A DNA stretch of 64,000 bases from Fibrobacter succinogenes (GTDB taxonomy: Bacteria > Fibrobacterota > Fibrobacteria > Fibrobacterales > Fibrobacteraceae): the NCBI GenBank assembly GCA_902762305.1, contig CACWNW010000002.1:124001-188000 (forward strand), read 5' to 3'. Each line of letters starts with the position of its first letter. Positions within the stretch are counted from its first letter, which is position 1. Positions 17,050 to 26,425 of this stretch are shown in pieces. Made by a program: the position numbers and the translations under genes. The notes under the pieces are model-generated. The model did no database searches. It worked only from the letters and a program-made list of their open reading frames with translations, and was not told the origin of the DNA.

Positions 17050-19221
17050 CTACATAGCGTTTCTCTTGACGAAGCGCTCAATAAGCACGATAAACAGCAC
17101 ATCGGCAAGCACAAATACGCCGAGCCACATGGCCGTACCGCCCTGGAACCCGTAACTGTGCAAGCCCACGCCGAGCAGGTTCACGCCGAACCAGCAGAGG
17201 AAAGTCACGATTACGTTGAAGCAGTTGAGCAAGGCGAACATGCGCGCATTCACCAAGCGGCCAGAGCGCAAATGCAAAAGGAGCATCGCCCACAAGATAA
17301 CGAAAAGTGCGCCACATTCCTTCGGGTCAAATCCCCAGAAGCGGCCCCACGCATAGTCCGCCCACACGCCGCCCAGGAGCGTACCGATTACGGTAAAGAC
17401 CGCCCCGAATACGAGCGTGCCGTACAGGAGCGAATCGAGCGGAGAGCCCGCGCGGTCCTTTTCTGAAGTGGAAGCAATTTTGCCGGTAATAGATGCGCGG
17501 AACAGTGCCACATGAGCCACGATGCCCGAAAGGATCATTCCCGCAAAGCCAAGCGCAATCGTGAACACGTGTATCGTGAGGAATACCGAAGAATTCAGCA
17601 CCGCAGGGATAGGCCGGAAAGTATCGCCCGGTTCCAGCACGAACTTTGCAAAGAACAGGAGTACCGCCGCCATGAACGTCACGGGAACCATGAGCGTGTA
17701 GGTTCTTCTTTTGCAGAATAAAAACGCTCCGGCTTCAAAGGCCATCAGGAGCATCGCCACGAGCAATACGATTTCGTACAGGCTCGAAAGCGGAGCTCGG
17801 GCGGCAATGTATGTGCGCAAGGCAAACAGGACAGCAAGAATACCCGCAGTCGCGATGCAGGCCCCGTTCGCCGCGATATCGAGTTTGCGCGACTTGAATA
17901 CCATATTCAGCGAAGCGAGCAGGCAAGCGATAAAAGCAAGGACAAAGGCGACCAGGGCAAGATTCGCCTTATGGTAAGACACCTCCGTCGCAAGCCGTTT
18001 CACATCCACCGACTCCGAAGAAGATTCCTCGACAATGGTAAACGCAGTTTTATTCTTTACCGCTTCATACTGCAAAACGTTTGCGTAAAGGCGCTTCATT
18101 TCGGCCGTTGCCGGGTGATTGTCTTCTCGGCTCGCATAGAGTTCCAGCAAATTACGCGATGACGCCAACTCCGCATAACTTACATAGCGAGAATCAGCCG
18201 GCAGACGCAAGGCTTCCAACACATCGCTGCGCAACACCTTGAAAAGCGCCAGATTGCTTGTTTTTTCTGATAAATCCTTTATCCACCCAACAATGTTTAC
18301 GGCAGACTCCTTCCCGTCGCAAAAATCCTTTTCTCGACACTTGTATGTAACTCGCCCGCTCAAATCATCGAGGAATCCCCGTGCAAACGAATCAAACGGA
18401 CGCACTACGCCATCCGCAATCACCGGAGCCTTTCCATCCACCGAGAACCATATCAGGGCATCATCCGGAATTTCGTCAGCCCGTACATCCATCGGCAATG
18501 CAAGCATCGCTAGCGCCAACACCGACACAATTTTTGCGGCCATACGAGTAGCAGACTTTCGCGACATACGCACCTTCACCACATAATGGAATGCAGCCCC
18601 CAGCAGGAACAGCACCATGAACACATACGGCACAAAATGGAACGGGTCGTAATAAACCTTGTACATCGAGATGACCTTATCCTTCGACATACGAAGGTCA
18701 CCCCGGAAATGCGCATAGTAAGGCCAGCCTTCGAAGAGAACGGATTCGTCCAGATCCAAGGGCTCTGCGCCCAGGCTATCATTTGCCGCATAGAACTTGA
18801 GCTTCTGCGCGGTCGCACTGGAATCAGGAAGTTCGACAGAATTCAAGGTAATCACCTCGAACCCATTATATTCCCGCTTCATGGAGCTCCCGACAACGCC
18901 ACCTGCGAGCAGCACGAGCAATGCCACATGCATAAGCCAGAGACCCGCGTTTTTCCAACCGCGGGGCATCCGGAAAGCCATGCTCGCGACAAGGTTCACG
19001 CACGCAAGAACCGCGATACTCTTGAACGCGGGCAACGGCACCACGCCCAGCGCCCATATAAAGTAACTGCCAAAGAAACGCTCGATGGCAATCGACGCTG
19101 AAAACCCGGCCGATTCCGCATTCGCCTGTGCCAGGGTTCCCCAGAAAGTTAGCACCAGGAAGGCGGCAAGGACTGTAGCAGTCACCTTCAGCGACGCCAA
19201 CTTTTTCAGCAGGGGCTTCAT
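17050..19221 (-). CDS. Fused system II cytochrome c biogenesis protein (ResB/CcsB + CcsA)
   Basis: The 723-residue polytopic protein joins a ResB-like N-terminal half (helices near residues 12-30, 65-85, 92-110 and 190-212, with a periplasmic domain after it) to a CcsA half from about residue 410. The CcsA part has the tryptophan-rich haem-handling motif WADYAWGRFWGFDPKE and the flanking histidines in LTIHVFTI and GVGLHSYGF; the ResB half keeps membrane histidines in LWLMHVALL and GAAFHYVV. Such fusions carry haem across the membrane and attach it to apocytochromes c. Its ATG directly follows the stop of the phosphatase gene upstream. No cytochrome c gene is present in the window. Confidence 0.9.
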   Translation of the reverse strand: MKPLLKKLASLKVTATVLAAFLVLTFWGTLAQANAESAGFSASIAIERFFGSYFIWALGVVPLPAFKSIAVLACVNLVASMAFRMPRGWKNAGLWLMHVALLVLLAGGVVGSSMKREYNGFEVITLNSVELPDSSATAQKLKFYAANDSLGAEPLDLDESVLFEGWPYYAHFRGDLRMSKDKVISMYKVYYDPFHFVPYVFMVLFLLGAAFHYVVKVRMSRKSATRMAAKIVSVLALAMLALPMDVRADEIPDDALIWFSVDGKAPVIADGVVRPFDSFARGFLDDLSGRVTYKCREKDFCDGKESAVNIVGWIKDLSEKTSNLALFKVLRSDVLEALRLPADSRYVSYAELASSRNLLELYASREDNHPATAEMKRLYANVLQYEAVKNKTAFTIVEESSSESVDVKRLATEVSYHKANLALVAFVLAFIACLLASLNMVFKSRKLDIAANGACIATAGILAVLFALRTYIAARAPLSSLYEIVLLVAMLLMAFEAGAFLFCKRRTYTLMVPVTFMAAVLLFFAKFVLEPGDTFRPIPAVLNSSVFLTIHVFTIALGFAGMILSGIVAHVALFRASITGKIASTSEKDRAGSPLDSLLYGTLVFGAVFTVIGTLLGGVWADYAWGRFWGFDPKECGALFVILWAMLLLHLRSGRLVNARMFALLNCFNVIVTFLCWFGVNLLGVGLHSYGFQGGTAMWLGVFVLADVLFIVLIERFVKRNAM

Positions 19222-20217
19222 CTAGATAGCCTCCACCCACACGAACTTGCTTTCGTCAAGTTTCTGTTCGCCATCGAAGCGATAGGCCACCAGGTGTCCG
19301 TCGCCACGATAGCCCGCCACGCTAAAGTCAAGGCAGCACACGTTATCACGAATGAGTTTCGGAAGCCCCGTAAGCCAATAGTGCCCGAAGAACACGGGAC
19401 GCTCCTTCTCGCCGTAAAAACTGCGGCGACGCACTTCCGGAGCGACATCCGCCACAACATCCATCGACACACCCGGTTGGAAACACAGTTCGCGAAACGA
19501 CGCACCCGCGGGGTCGACCCACCAGGCGATGCGGGTTTTCACCCGACGCACGCCTTCGGCATCGGTAAAATGTTCGCCTACGGGCAAGTCCATCTCGGGG
19601 CCCTTCAGGAGCGTACTCAACGGTCCAAAAAGGCTGTCCGCGTATTCATGATCCTCATCGTTTGCGCGCGCAATCAATTCATCAAAGTTCCCGTCGGCAA
19701 AGCAGCGGATTCCTTCACGCTTCAAAGCGGCCACCGCAGAGCCGTCGAAGCAGGCGTGCTGCGCCCTGAAAGATTCTTCTTCTAGGTAAAAAGGCAAGGT
19801 CTTCGCGAACTCCAGCATATCGAGGAATTCCTGGCGCCGCCCGACAAACGAAGATACGGTCCGCGAATGAATCGCAATCTTGTTGAAGCTATGTTCGCGC
19901 AGGTAGCCGTCCTTCATCCGGTGCAGGAAATGCCCGCCTCCGGAACCATTCCTTTGCCAGAACGACAGCATATTAAACTCATGGTTGCCCATCAAGGCGA
20001 TAGCCGAACCCGCATCGCGCATGGAACGCACCAGGTTCACCGTGTCGCGGACTTCGTCCCCGCGGTCGACGTAATCTCCCAGAAACACGACGGTGCGCAC
20101 CCCGCCCGGATAGCGGAACGCGCCCTGCGTTTCTTCGTACCCGAGCTTATTCAGAAGCAGCCGCAGTTCGGAGCAGTGGCCATGGATATCGCCGATAAAG
20201 TCGATGGAAGGGTTCAT
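19222..20217 (-). CDS. PPP-type metallophosphatase (calcineurin-like)
   Basis: The 331-residue protein has the full metal-binding set of the family: GDIHG at residues 9-13, GDYVDRG at 47-53, GNHE at 77-80, and a later histidine in FFGHYWL. This pattern matches bacterial protein or diadenosine-polyphosphate phosphatases of the PPP group; the target is unknown. Its stop codon abuts the ATG of the cytochrome c assembly gene with no gap, so they are likely one transcript, although no functional link is established. Confidence 0.85.
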   Translation of the reverse strand: MNPSIDFIGDIHGHCSELRLLLNKLGYEETQGAFRYPGGVRTVVFLGDYVDRGDEVRDTVNLVRSMRDAGSAIALMGNHEFNMLSFWQRNGSGGGHFLHRMKDGYLREHSFNKIAIHSRTVSSFVGRRQEFLDMLEFAKTLPFYLEEESFRAQHACFDGSAVAALKREGIRCFADGNFDELIARANDEDHEYADSLFGPLSTLLKGPEMDLPVGEHFTDAEGVRRVKTRIAWWVDPAGASFRELCFQPGVSMDVVADVAPEVRRRSFYGEKERPVFFGHYWLTGLPKLIRDNVCCLDFSVAGYRGDGHLVAYRFDGEQKLDESKFVWVEAI

Positions 20218-20280
20218 GCGATAAAGATATATTTTTTACGGGTTACGGCCGCTCGCCGCGCATTTCAAACCCGAAATAAA

Positions 20281-20310
20281 CAAAAAAGACGATTTGCTTT
20301 GCGCAAATCG
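20281..20310 (-). terminator. Terminator following the headless tRNA copy
   Basis: CGATTTGC (20290-20297) pairs with GCAAATCG (20303-20310) around five bases. Read on the minus strand, it is followed by GTCTTTTTTG. It sits directly after the truncated tRNA-Arg 3' end, in the same position as the terminator of the intact tRNA, but the stem sequences differ. Confidence 0.75.
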
Positions 20311-20318
20311 CCTTTTTC

Positions 20319-20346
20319 TGCGGGTGCCAGGACTCGAACCTGGAGC
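20319..20346 (-). pseudogene. 3' fragment of tRNA-Arg (headless tRNA copy)
   Basis: These 28 bases are identical to the 3' end of the intact tRNA-Arg at 20523-20596: the discriminator base, 3' acceptor strand, complete T arm and part of the variable region. With the linker the identity extends to 35 bases (20312-20346 and 20516-20550). Upstream on the minus strand (20347-20480) the sequence is GC-rich and does not supply a D arm, an anticodon arm or a 5' acceptor strand that I could find. It reads as a truncated duplication or an attachment-site remnant, not a working tRNA. Confidence 0.7.
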
Positions 20347-20484
20347 GGGGTTTCGACCGCTCGTTCGTCGTCTCTAGCGTAAAAATTCCGGTTACTCACT
20401 CGCTCTCGCGTTCACGCTCGGCTTTCGCACGGGCGCGAACTGCTCACGGCGGCTCCCGTTTCTCGTCCTAAATTGGGGATATAA

Positions 20485-20517
20485 CAAAAAAGATGCCTCG
20501 CTTATCGCGAAGCATCT
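20485..20517 (-). terminator. Terminator of tRNA-Arg
   Basis: AGATGCCTCGC (20491-20501) and GCGAAGCATCT (20507-20517) form an 11-pair stem with one G-T wobble and a five-base loop. On the minus strand it is followed by TTTTTTG. It lies six bases after the tRNA 3' end. Confidence 0.85.
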
Positions 20518-20522
20518 TTTTC

Positions 20523-20596
<74 letters not shown>

Positions 20597-20686
20597 TTGA
20601 ACGACCCCAAATATAGCATTATCGGTTGAATTGTCAAGGGATTTTTCTAAATTTGTTTAATAATTTCTTCTTGCGAAGTGTCTACG

Positions 20687-22969
20687 ATGCAAAAAATAAA
20701 GACTTTTCTCAATTTGGCAGGCTCCTACCTAAAGAATCTCTTTACGGACAGGAAATTCCTGATTTGCCTCGCTATCCTGTTTGCGCCTGTCTTCCTCGGA
20801 ATCATCGGCGTCATCATCACCTACAACCATTACTCTTCCGAACTCCCGTCCCTCGCGCAGCTCGAGCAGATCAACCCGAAGCTCGTCACCAATATATATG
20901 ACATGAACGGGAAAATCGCGCACGAATACTTCGTGGAGCGCCGCGAATGGACTCCCTTCGACTCCATCCCCGAAAACGCAATCCACGCCGTGATGGCGAC
21001 CGAAGACCGAGCCTTCTACAAGCACTGGGGCATGAACGTCTGGGCCATCCCGTCGGCCATCATCGAGAGTGCCCTGAGCGGCAAGCAGCTCCGCGGAGCC
21101 TCCACCCTCACCCAGCAGTTGACCAAGCTCCTGTTCCTCACGCCGGAACGCTCCATCGCCCGTAAAATCAAGGAAGCGATGACCGCCATCCGCATCGAAC
21201 AGACCTACACCAAGCAGGAAATCCTTGAATTCTACATGAACGAGGTGTACCTGGGCGGCGGCAACTACGGGTTCCAGGCCGCAGGCAAATACTACTTCGG
21301 GCATGCGCTCGACAGCCTCTCCATTCCCGAATACGCTGTCCTCGCGGGCATGCTCAAGGCACCCGAGTCCTACCGCCCCGACAGGCACCCGAAGGCCTCG
21401 CTCGAACGCCGCAATACGGTACTTTACGCCATGTACGACGCAGGCTACATCAGCAAGGAAGACTACCGCAAGTACATCGCCACGCCGATCGTCCTCGCCG
21501 AAAAGGAACCCGAAACGGGCAACGGCCTGTACTACTTCGAAGAAATCCGCAAGTACATGGAAAAGAAGTACGGCCAGAACTCGCTCTATGCCGACGGCGT
21601 CTCCATTTTCAGTACCATCGACCCCGATATCCAGAGCGTTGCCGACAGCGTGGCCAAGGTGACGGTCGCCAAGTACCGCACGGAATTCAAGAAGAAGGCC
21701 ATCAAGAACCTCAAGCTCGCCGAGAAATACGAGATGGACAAGGATTCGGTCTACGCCCATTTCGACAGCGTCTACGCACTTTTCAAGAAGGATTACCTGG
21801 AGAAGGACAACGGGCCTAACCCCAAGAAATGGCGCTATCCGCCCGAAGTCCGCTACCACGAAGCCCAGATAGCGATGGTCGTCATCGAGAACGAAACCGG
21901 CGCCATCCGTGCGATGGTGGGCGGAAACGATTTCAACGAATCCCGCTACAACCGCGCCGTGCAGTCCCTGCGCCAGCCGGGATCCTCCTTCAAGCCCATC
22001 GTCTACTCCGTGGCCATGGACAACGGAGCCTCCCCCTGCGACTCCGTGAACGACGCCCCCATCACGATGACCGACGAGACGGCAGCCAACGGCATGTGGC
22101 GCCCGCACAACTCCGAAAAGAACTTTGAAGGCATGATGACGCTCCGCAAGGCGCTCTACCGCTCCAAGAACATCCCGGCAGTCCTTACCGCATCGAAGTA
22201 CGGGCTCAGCGCCGTAGTGAACTACGCCCGCGCATTCGGCATCCGCAAGGCCCCGCTTGTCGCCGTCCCGAGCCTCGCGCTCGGCTCCGTAGGCGCCACC
22301 CTCCTCGAAATGACATCCGCCTACACGGTGTTCCCGAACCTCGGTACAAGAATCGAGCCGTACATGATCGAATCCATCGAAGACAAGAACGGCGAAGTCA
22401 TCGAGAAGAACTCCAAGATTGAAAGCGTCGTGATGAAGCAGCCTTCCGCCTACCTGATGGTAGACATCCTGAAAGACGTGAACCTCCGCGGCACAGGCTA
22501 CAAGGTCACGGCGAGCGGGTTCAACCACCCGAGCGGCGGCAAGACCGGTACCACGAACGACTATACCGACGCATGGTACATCGGCTTCACCAAGCACTAC
22601 ACCATGGGCGTTTGGGTCGGATTCGACCAGGCCGTCTCCATGGGCGTTGGCCACACGGGCGGAAACTACGCGCTTCCGCCGTGGATTGCCGTGATGACGA
22701 AAATCCACAAGGGACTCAGGCAGAAATCCTTCCCCGTCCCCGCAGGAGTTATCGGCAAGGGCGTCTGCAACATTACAGGTAAACTAGCAGGCGAATTCTG
22801 CACCGAAAAGACTTACTGCCTCTACACGACGAACAATTACCCCGACGAAGTCTGCGACGGTGACCATTACAAGGTACGCACCAAGTCTGCCGACGACGCG
22901 ACCCTATTTAGCAACAAGGGAAGCATAGAACATTCCGAAGGCGCAAAAAAGACGCGCAAGATGTTCTAG
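20687..22969 (+). CDS. Class A penicillin-binding protein 1A (glycosyltransferase + transpeptidase)
   Basis: The ATG at 20687 is used; a GTG three codons earlier is possible. The 760-residue protein has an N-terminal membrane anchor (about residues 24-48), a GT51 domain with EDRAFYKHWG, RGASTLTQQLTK and EFYMNEVYLGGGNYG, and a transpeptidase domain with the active-site serine in PGSSFKP, the SxN motif in YRSKN and KTGTTNDYTDAW. It polymerises lipid II and cross-links the glycan strands in the periplasm. Three cysteines near the C-terminus (CNITG, FCTEK, YCLY) may form disulphides. It is a single gene followed by a hairpin. Confidence 0.95.
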   Translation: MQKIKTFLNLAGSYLKNLFTDRKFLICLAILFAPVFLGIIGVIITYNHYSSELPSLAQLEQINPKLVTNIYDMNGKIAHEYFVERREWTPFDSIPENAIHAVMATEDRAFYKHWGMNVWAIPSAIIESALSGKQLRGASTLTQQLTKLLFLTPERSIARKIKEAMTAIRIEQTYTKQEILEFYMNEVYLGGGNYGFQAAGKYYFGHALDSLSIPEYAVLAGMLKAPESYRPDRHPKASLERRNTVLYAMYDAGYISKEDYRKYIATPIVLAEKEPETGNGLYYFEEIRKYMEKKYGQNSLYADGVSIFSTIDPDIQSVADSVAKVTVAKYRTEFKKKAIKNLKLAEKYEMDKDSVYAHFDSVYALFKKDYLEKDNGPNPKKWRYPPEVRYHEAQIAMVVIENETGAIRAMVGGNDFNESRYNRAVQSLRQPGSSFKPIVYSVAMDNGASPCDSVNDAPITMTDETAANGMWRPHNSEKNFEGMMTLRKALYRSKNIPAVLTASKYGLSAVVNYARAFGIRKAPLVAVPSLALGSVGATLLEMTSAYTVFPNLGTRIEPYMIESIEDKNGEVIEKNSKIESVVMKQPSAYLMVDILKDVNLRGTGYKVTASGFNHPSGGKTGTTNDYTDAWYIGFTKHYTMGVWVGFDQAVSMGVGHTGGNYALPPWIAVMTKIHKGLRQKSFPVPAGVIGKGVCNITGKLAGEFCTEKTYCLYTTNNYPDEVCDGDHYKVRTKSADDATLFSNKGSIEHSEGAKKTRKMF

Positions 22970-23016
22970 TTCCTTTTCGCAAAAAACAAACACTATTCGA
23001 ATTGTAAAAAGCGTTG

Positions 23017-23040
23017 AAACCCTTTATTTTAAAGGGTTTT
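23017..23040 (+). terminator. Hairpin after the PBP1A gene
   Basis: AAACCCTTTA (23017-23026) pairs perfectly with TAAAGGGTTT (23030-23039) around TTT. Only one more T follows on the plus strand before AAGCG, so it is a plausible but weak terminator. A T-rich stretch follows at 23061-23081. Confidence 0.5.
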
Positions 23041-23093
23041 AAGCGTATTTAGCCCTTAACAAAAAACTGTTTTTTTTCTATCTTTACACCACT

Positions 23094-24161
23094 ATGGAAT
23101 GGCCGCGCAACATAAAGTCCCTCACGACAGACGAGCTGAAAGCTTGGCTCAGGGACGTGAACGAAAAGCAGTACCGCGCCGACCAAATCCAGAAGTGGCT
23201 TTTTTGCCAGCAGGTGCGCAGTTTCGACGAGATGATGAACGTCCCGCCCGCGCTCCGCGAAAAACTTTCCGCCCAGTTCAGCATGCTCGCCCTCAAGGAA
23301 GACCAGCACCTGGTCTCTACCGACGGCACCGTGAAATGGCTTTTCGAGACCCACGACGGGCACCACATCGAAACGGTCATGATTCCCGCGAACGGGCGTT
23401 TTTCCGTATGCGTATCTACGCAAATCGGCTGCGCGCAGAACTGCGCCTTCTGCCGTACCGCCAAGATGGGCTTCACCAGGAACCTCGAAGCAGGCGAAAT
23501 CCTCGAGGAAATCCTCTGCGTGAACTGGTACCTGAAGGACAACGGCATCCTCGATGCCGACGGCAAAACAGCCCAGGTCACGAACATTATCTTCATGGGC
23601 ATGGGCGAACCGCTCAACAACCTGGAGCAGGTGCACCGCGTGTGCTGCACGCTGCATAACCAGAGCCTGTTCAACATGGGCGCAAAGCGCATGACCGTGA
23701 GCACCTCGGGCGTCGTCCCGAAAATCAAGGAACTCGTAGACAGGAACACACCCTGCTGCCTCGCGGTAAGCCTCAACAGTACGAACAACGAGTACCGTTC
23801 GTCCGTGATGCCCGTGAACAGGGTCTGGCCCATTGAGAAACTGCTCGAGGCGGTCGATGACTACATCCGCCGCACCGACAACTATGTAACTTTCGAATTC
23901 GTCCTCATCCAAGGAATCACCTGCACCCCGAAGGCAGCAAAGGAACTCATCCGCATCTGCGCCCCCCGCCGCGTGAAGGTGAACGCTATCGTGCTTAACG
24001 ACGGGGACGATCCGACACTCCACGCTCCGACACCGGAAGAAGTCGAGGATTTCCTCGCCGCGGTTCGGGCAGCCGAAATTCAAATAACGATCCGCAATCC
24101 GCGGGGGCGCGACATTCTCGCCGCCTGCGGACAGCTTGCGTACAAAAAGGAAGGTAAATAA
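23094..24161 (+). CDS. rlmN: Dual-specificity rRNA/tRNA adenine-C2 methyltransferase RlmN
   Basis: The 355-residue radical-SAM enzyme carries the iron-sulphur motif C113-x3-C117-x2-C120 within IGCAQNCAFCRTAKMGF and a late conserved cysteine in ILAACGQL that forms the protein-RNA adduct. The first methyl-carrying cysteine of the family is expected at about residue 345. It methylates A2503 of 23S rRNA and A37 of some tRNAs. The stop overlaps the ATG of the next methyltransferase gene (TAATG). Confidence 0.95.
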   Translation: MEWPRNIKSLTTDELKAWLRDVNEKQYRADQIQKWLFCQQVRSFDEMMNVPPALREKLSAQFSMLALKEDQHLVSTDGTVKWLFETHDGHHIETVMIPANGRFSVCVSTQIGCAQNCAFCRTAKMGFTRNLEAGEILEEILCVNWYLKDNGILDADGKTAQVTNIIFMGMGEPLNNLEQVHRVCCTLHNQSLFNMGAKRMTVSTSGVVPKIKELVDRNTPCCLAVSLNSTNNEYRSSVMPVNRVWPIEKLLEAVDDYIRRTDNYVTFEFVLIQGITCTPKAAKELIRICAPRRVKVNAIVLNDGDDPTLHAPTPEEVEDFLAAVRAAEIQITIRNPRGRDILAACGQLAYKKEGK

Positions 24162-24781
24162 TGTTAACGCAGAACCTCCCGGAATTCTGGGACAGTCTCT
24201 ATGCCAACGGCAAGGATTACTGGAATTTCAAGAAGGCGACTCCGGCCCTGCTTGAATTCTTCAAGCATCCCTCCTGCCCTGCCGAGGGCTCCGTTCTGGT
24301 TCCCGGCGCAGGTTTCGGCTACGATGCCGAAGCATGGGCGAAGCGCGGGCACGAAGTCCTCGCCGTTGACTTTGCTGCAACCGCAGTTGACGAACTGGAC
24401 CACCTGAGCCGTGCGCACAAGAACCTGCATTCTCTCGACCTCGACCTGTTCACGCTCTCGCCCAAGGACCCGAAGCGCGGCGGCCAGCTGTTCGACATCG
24501 TGTACGACTACGGTACGTTCTCCGCCATCCACCCGGGACGCCGTGACGAATTCTTCGAAGTCTGCTACAAGATGCTCAAGGACGACGGACTTTTCATTTG
24601 CCTCATGTTCCCGCTGATGAACGGCAAGACCCTCCAGGGCCCGCCGCACTGCACCAGCGAAGGCGAACTCATGGCGCGCCTCGACGGCGTGTTCGATATC
24701 GTCGAACGCGTTCCGGCAGTGAACAGCCTCCCCGGCCGCGAAGGCAAGGAAGAATTCTGGCTCATGAAGAAGTGCCTGTAA
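24161..24781 (+). CDS. SAM-dependent methyltransferase, thiopurine methyltransferase-like
   Basis: The 206-residue protein shows a Rossmann methyltransferase fold: the SAM-binding motif LVPGAGFGYDAEAWAKRGH near residue 46, the acidic residue in VLAVDFA at about 70, and YDYGTFSAI at about 115. The N-terminal FWDSLYANG.DYWN pattern is that of the TPMT-like group, which includes thiol and halide methyltransferases. The natural substrate is not evident. It is translationally coupled to rlmN. Confidence 0.8.
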   Translation: MLTQNLPEFWDSLYANGKDYWNFKKATPALLEFFKHPSCPAEGSVLVPGAGFGYDAEAWAKRGHEVLAVDFAATAVDELDHLSRAHKNLHSLDLDLFTLSPKDPKRGGQLFDIVYDYGTFSAIHPGRRDEFFEVCYKMLKDDGLFICLMFPLMNGKTLQGPPHCTSEGELMARLDGVFDIVERVPAVNSLPGREGKEEFWLMKKCL

Positions 24782-24923
24782 TTCAGCGTCGAACGATACG
24801 CTGCATGCAATGTGCCACCAGTAGAACTTCATTCAGACATTAACTATTTTTTAATAAAAAGAGCATCGGGTAGAAAGCGACAACACTCAAAGCCCGCTGC
24901 TCATAACAAATAAGGATTGGACT

Positions 24924-25421
24924 ATGGCTAAAGATTTATGCCCCTGCGGATCTGGTAAAGAATACTCCGAATGCTGCGAACCCATCATCAAGGGAACGGC
25001 CCTCGCTCAGAGCCCCGAAGCCCTGATGCGTTCCCGCTACACCGCATACGCCAAGCACGAAATTGCATGGCTCAAGGATTCCCTCGAAGCCACACAGCGT
25101 AGCGACTTCGACGAACCGAGCGTTGAGGCATGGAGCCGCGAGTCCGAATGGCTCGGCATCGAAATCAAGCAGACCAAGACCGAAGAAGAAAAGAACATCG
25201 GCTGGGTCGAATTCGTCGCCCGCTTCAAGCAGGGCAACATCACCCGCAACCACCACGAACTCGGCGAGTTCCACAAGGTGGGCGGTGCATGGTTCTTCTA
25301 CGACGGTCGTGCAGTGAAGCAGGAAACCGTCCGCCACGAAGGTCCGGTCGTTGGCCGCAACGACCCGTGCCCGTGCGGTTCCGGCAAGAAATACAAGAAG
25401 TGCTGCGGCGCAGGAAAGTAA
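24924..25421 (+). CDS. YchJ-family SEC-C motif protein
   Basis: The 165-residue protein has a SEC-C zinc motif at each end: [13 protein letters not shown] at the N-terminus and [13 protein letters not shown] at the C-terminus. Between them is the NTF2-like domain of the YchJ/UPF0225 family ([30 protein letters not shown]). Zinc binding by the C-x-C-x8-CC ligands is expected; no reaction is established. An AAGGA ribosome site precedes the ATG. Confidence 0.88.
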   Translation: MAKDLCPCGSGKEYSECCEPIIKGTALAQSPEALMRSRYTAYAKHEIAWLKDSLEATQRSDFDEPSVEAWSRESEWLGIEIKQTKTEEEKNIGWVEFVARFKQGNITRNHHELGEFHKVGGAWFFYDGRAVKQETVRHEGPVVGRNDPCPCGSGKKYKKCCGAGK

Positions 25422-25435
25422 TTTAAAGGGTAAAA

Positions 25436-26401
25436 ATGTTCAAAGTTTTCGTAGATGGTGAAGCAGGGACTACAGGCCTGCAGATTTATGAGAGACTCGC
25501 AAAGCGCACCGACGTCGAAGTGTTGCGCATTTCTCCCGAACTCCGCAAGGATATTAACGAACGCAAGCGACTCATCAACGAGTCCGACGTGACGTTCCTG
25601 TGCCTGCCCGATGCTGCGGCTGTCGAAAGTGCCGCCCTCTGCGAAAACCCGAACACGCGCGTGATCGACGCCTCCACGGCGCACCGCGTGAACCCCGCGT
25701 GGACCTACGGCATGCCCGAACTCTCGGCCGCCCAGCGCGAAGCCATCGCGAAGAGCAAGCGCATCGCGAACCCCGGCTGCCACGCTTCCGGCTTTATCCT
25801 GGGCGTGTACCCGCTAGTCGCCTCGGGAATCCTCCCGAAGAGCGCGAACCTCGCCGCCTACAGCATCACGGGCTATTCCGGCGGCGGCAAGAAGCTCATC
25901 GCCGAATACGAAGACGAAGCGAACCTCGCGCACAAGGCGGGCGAATCGAAGGCCATCATGGCTCCCGCGCCCTATGCACTCGCGCTCGCACACAAGCACC
26001 TGCCCGAAATGAAGAAATACTGCGAACTCGACAACGTTCCCTTCTTCAACCCGGTGCTCGGCCCCTACTACAAGGGCATGGCGGTCACGGTTGCCATCTT
26101 CGCGAACATGCTTACCAAGAAGGTCGGCCCCGAAGGCCTCACCGAAATTTTGGCAAAGCACTACGAAGGCAGCCGTTTCGTGAAGGTGATACCCTACGAA
26201 GCAGCCCCCGTGCTGTTCAACGGCCGCCTTGACGCTACCGTCGAAAACGACACGAACAACGCCCGCATCCAGGTTTTCGGCAACGAGAACGTGATGCAGG
26301 TGACGACAATTATCGACAACTTGGGCAAGGGCGCAAGTGGAGCCGCCATCCAGAACATGAACATCGCTCTGGGTCTCGACGAATCCATCAGCCTGGTTTA
26401 G
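25436..26401 (+). CDS. argC: N-acetyl-gamma-glutamyl-phosphate reductase, type 2
   Basis: The 321-residue enzyme begins with the nucleotide-binding segment VFVDGEAGTTGLQIYERL and contains the catalytic cysteine in NPGCHASG (about residue 117). Its length and the absence of the longer type 1 insertions fit the type 2 ArgC family. It reduces N-acetylglutamyl phosphate to the semialdehyde with NADPH in arginine synthesis. No other arg gene is adjacent; it lies between the ychJ-like gene and obgE with short gaps. Confidence 0.93.
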   Translation: MFKVFVDGEAGTTGLQIYERLAKRTDVEVLRISPELRKDINERKRLINESDVTFLCLPDAAAVESAALCENPNTRVIDASTAHRVNPAWTYGMPELSAAQREAIAKSKRIANPGCHASGFILGVYPLVASGILPKSANLAAYSITGYSGGGKKLIAEYEDEANLAHKAGESKAIMAPAPYALALAHKHLPEMKKYCELDNVPFFNPVLGPYYKGMAVTVAIFANMLTKKVGPEGLTEILAKHYEGSRFVKVIPYEAAPVLFNGRLDATVENDTNNARIQVFGNENVMQVTTIIDNLGKGASGAAIQNMNIALGLDESISLV

Positions 26402-26425
26402 CCCACAACCCACAGTCACTATCCT

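Noticed and set aside
20729-22708. A minus-strand open frame of 659 codons opposite the PBP1A gene
   Set aside because: All catalytic motifs of PBP1A are on the plus strand; the minus product is a compositional artefact.
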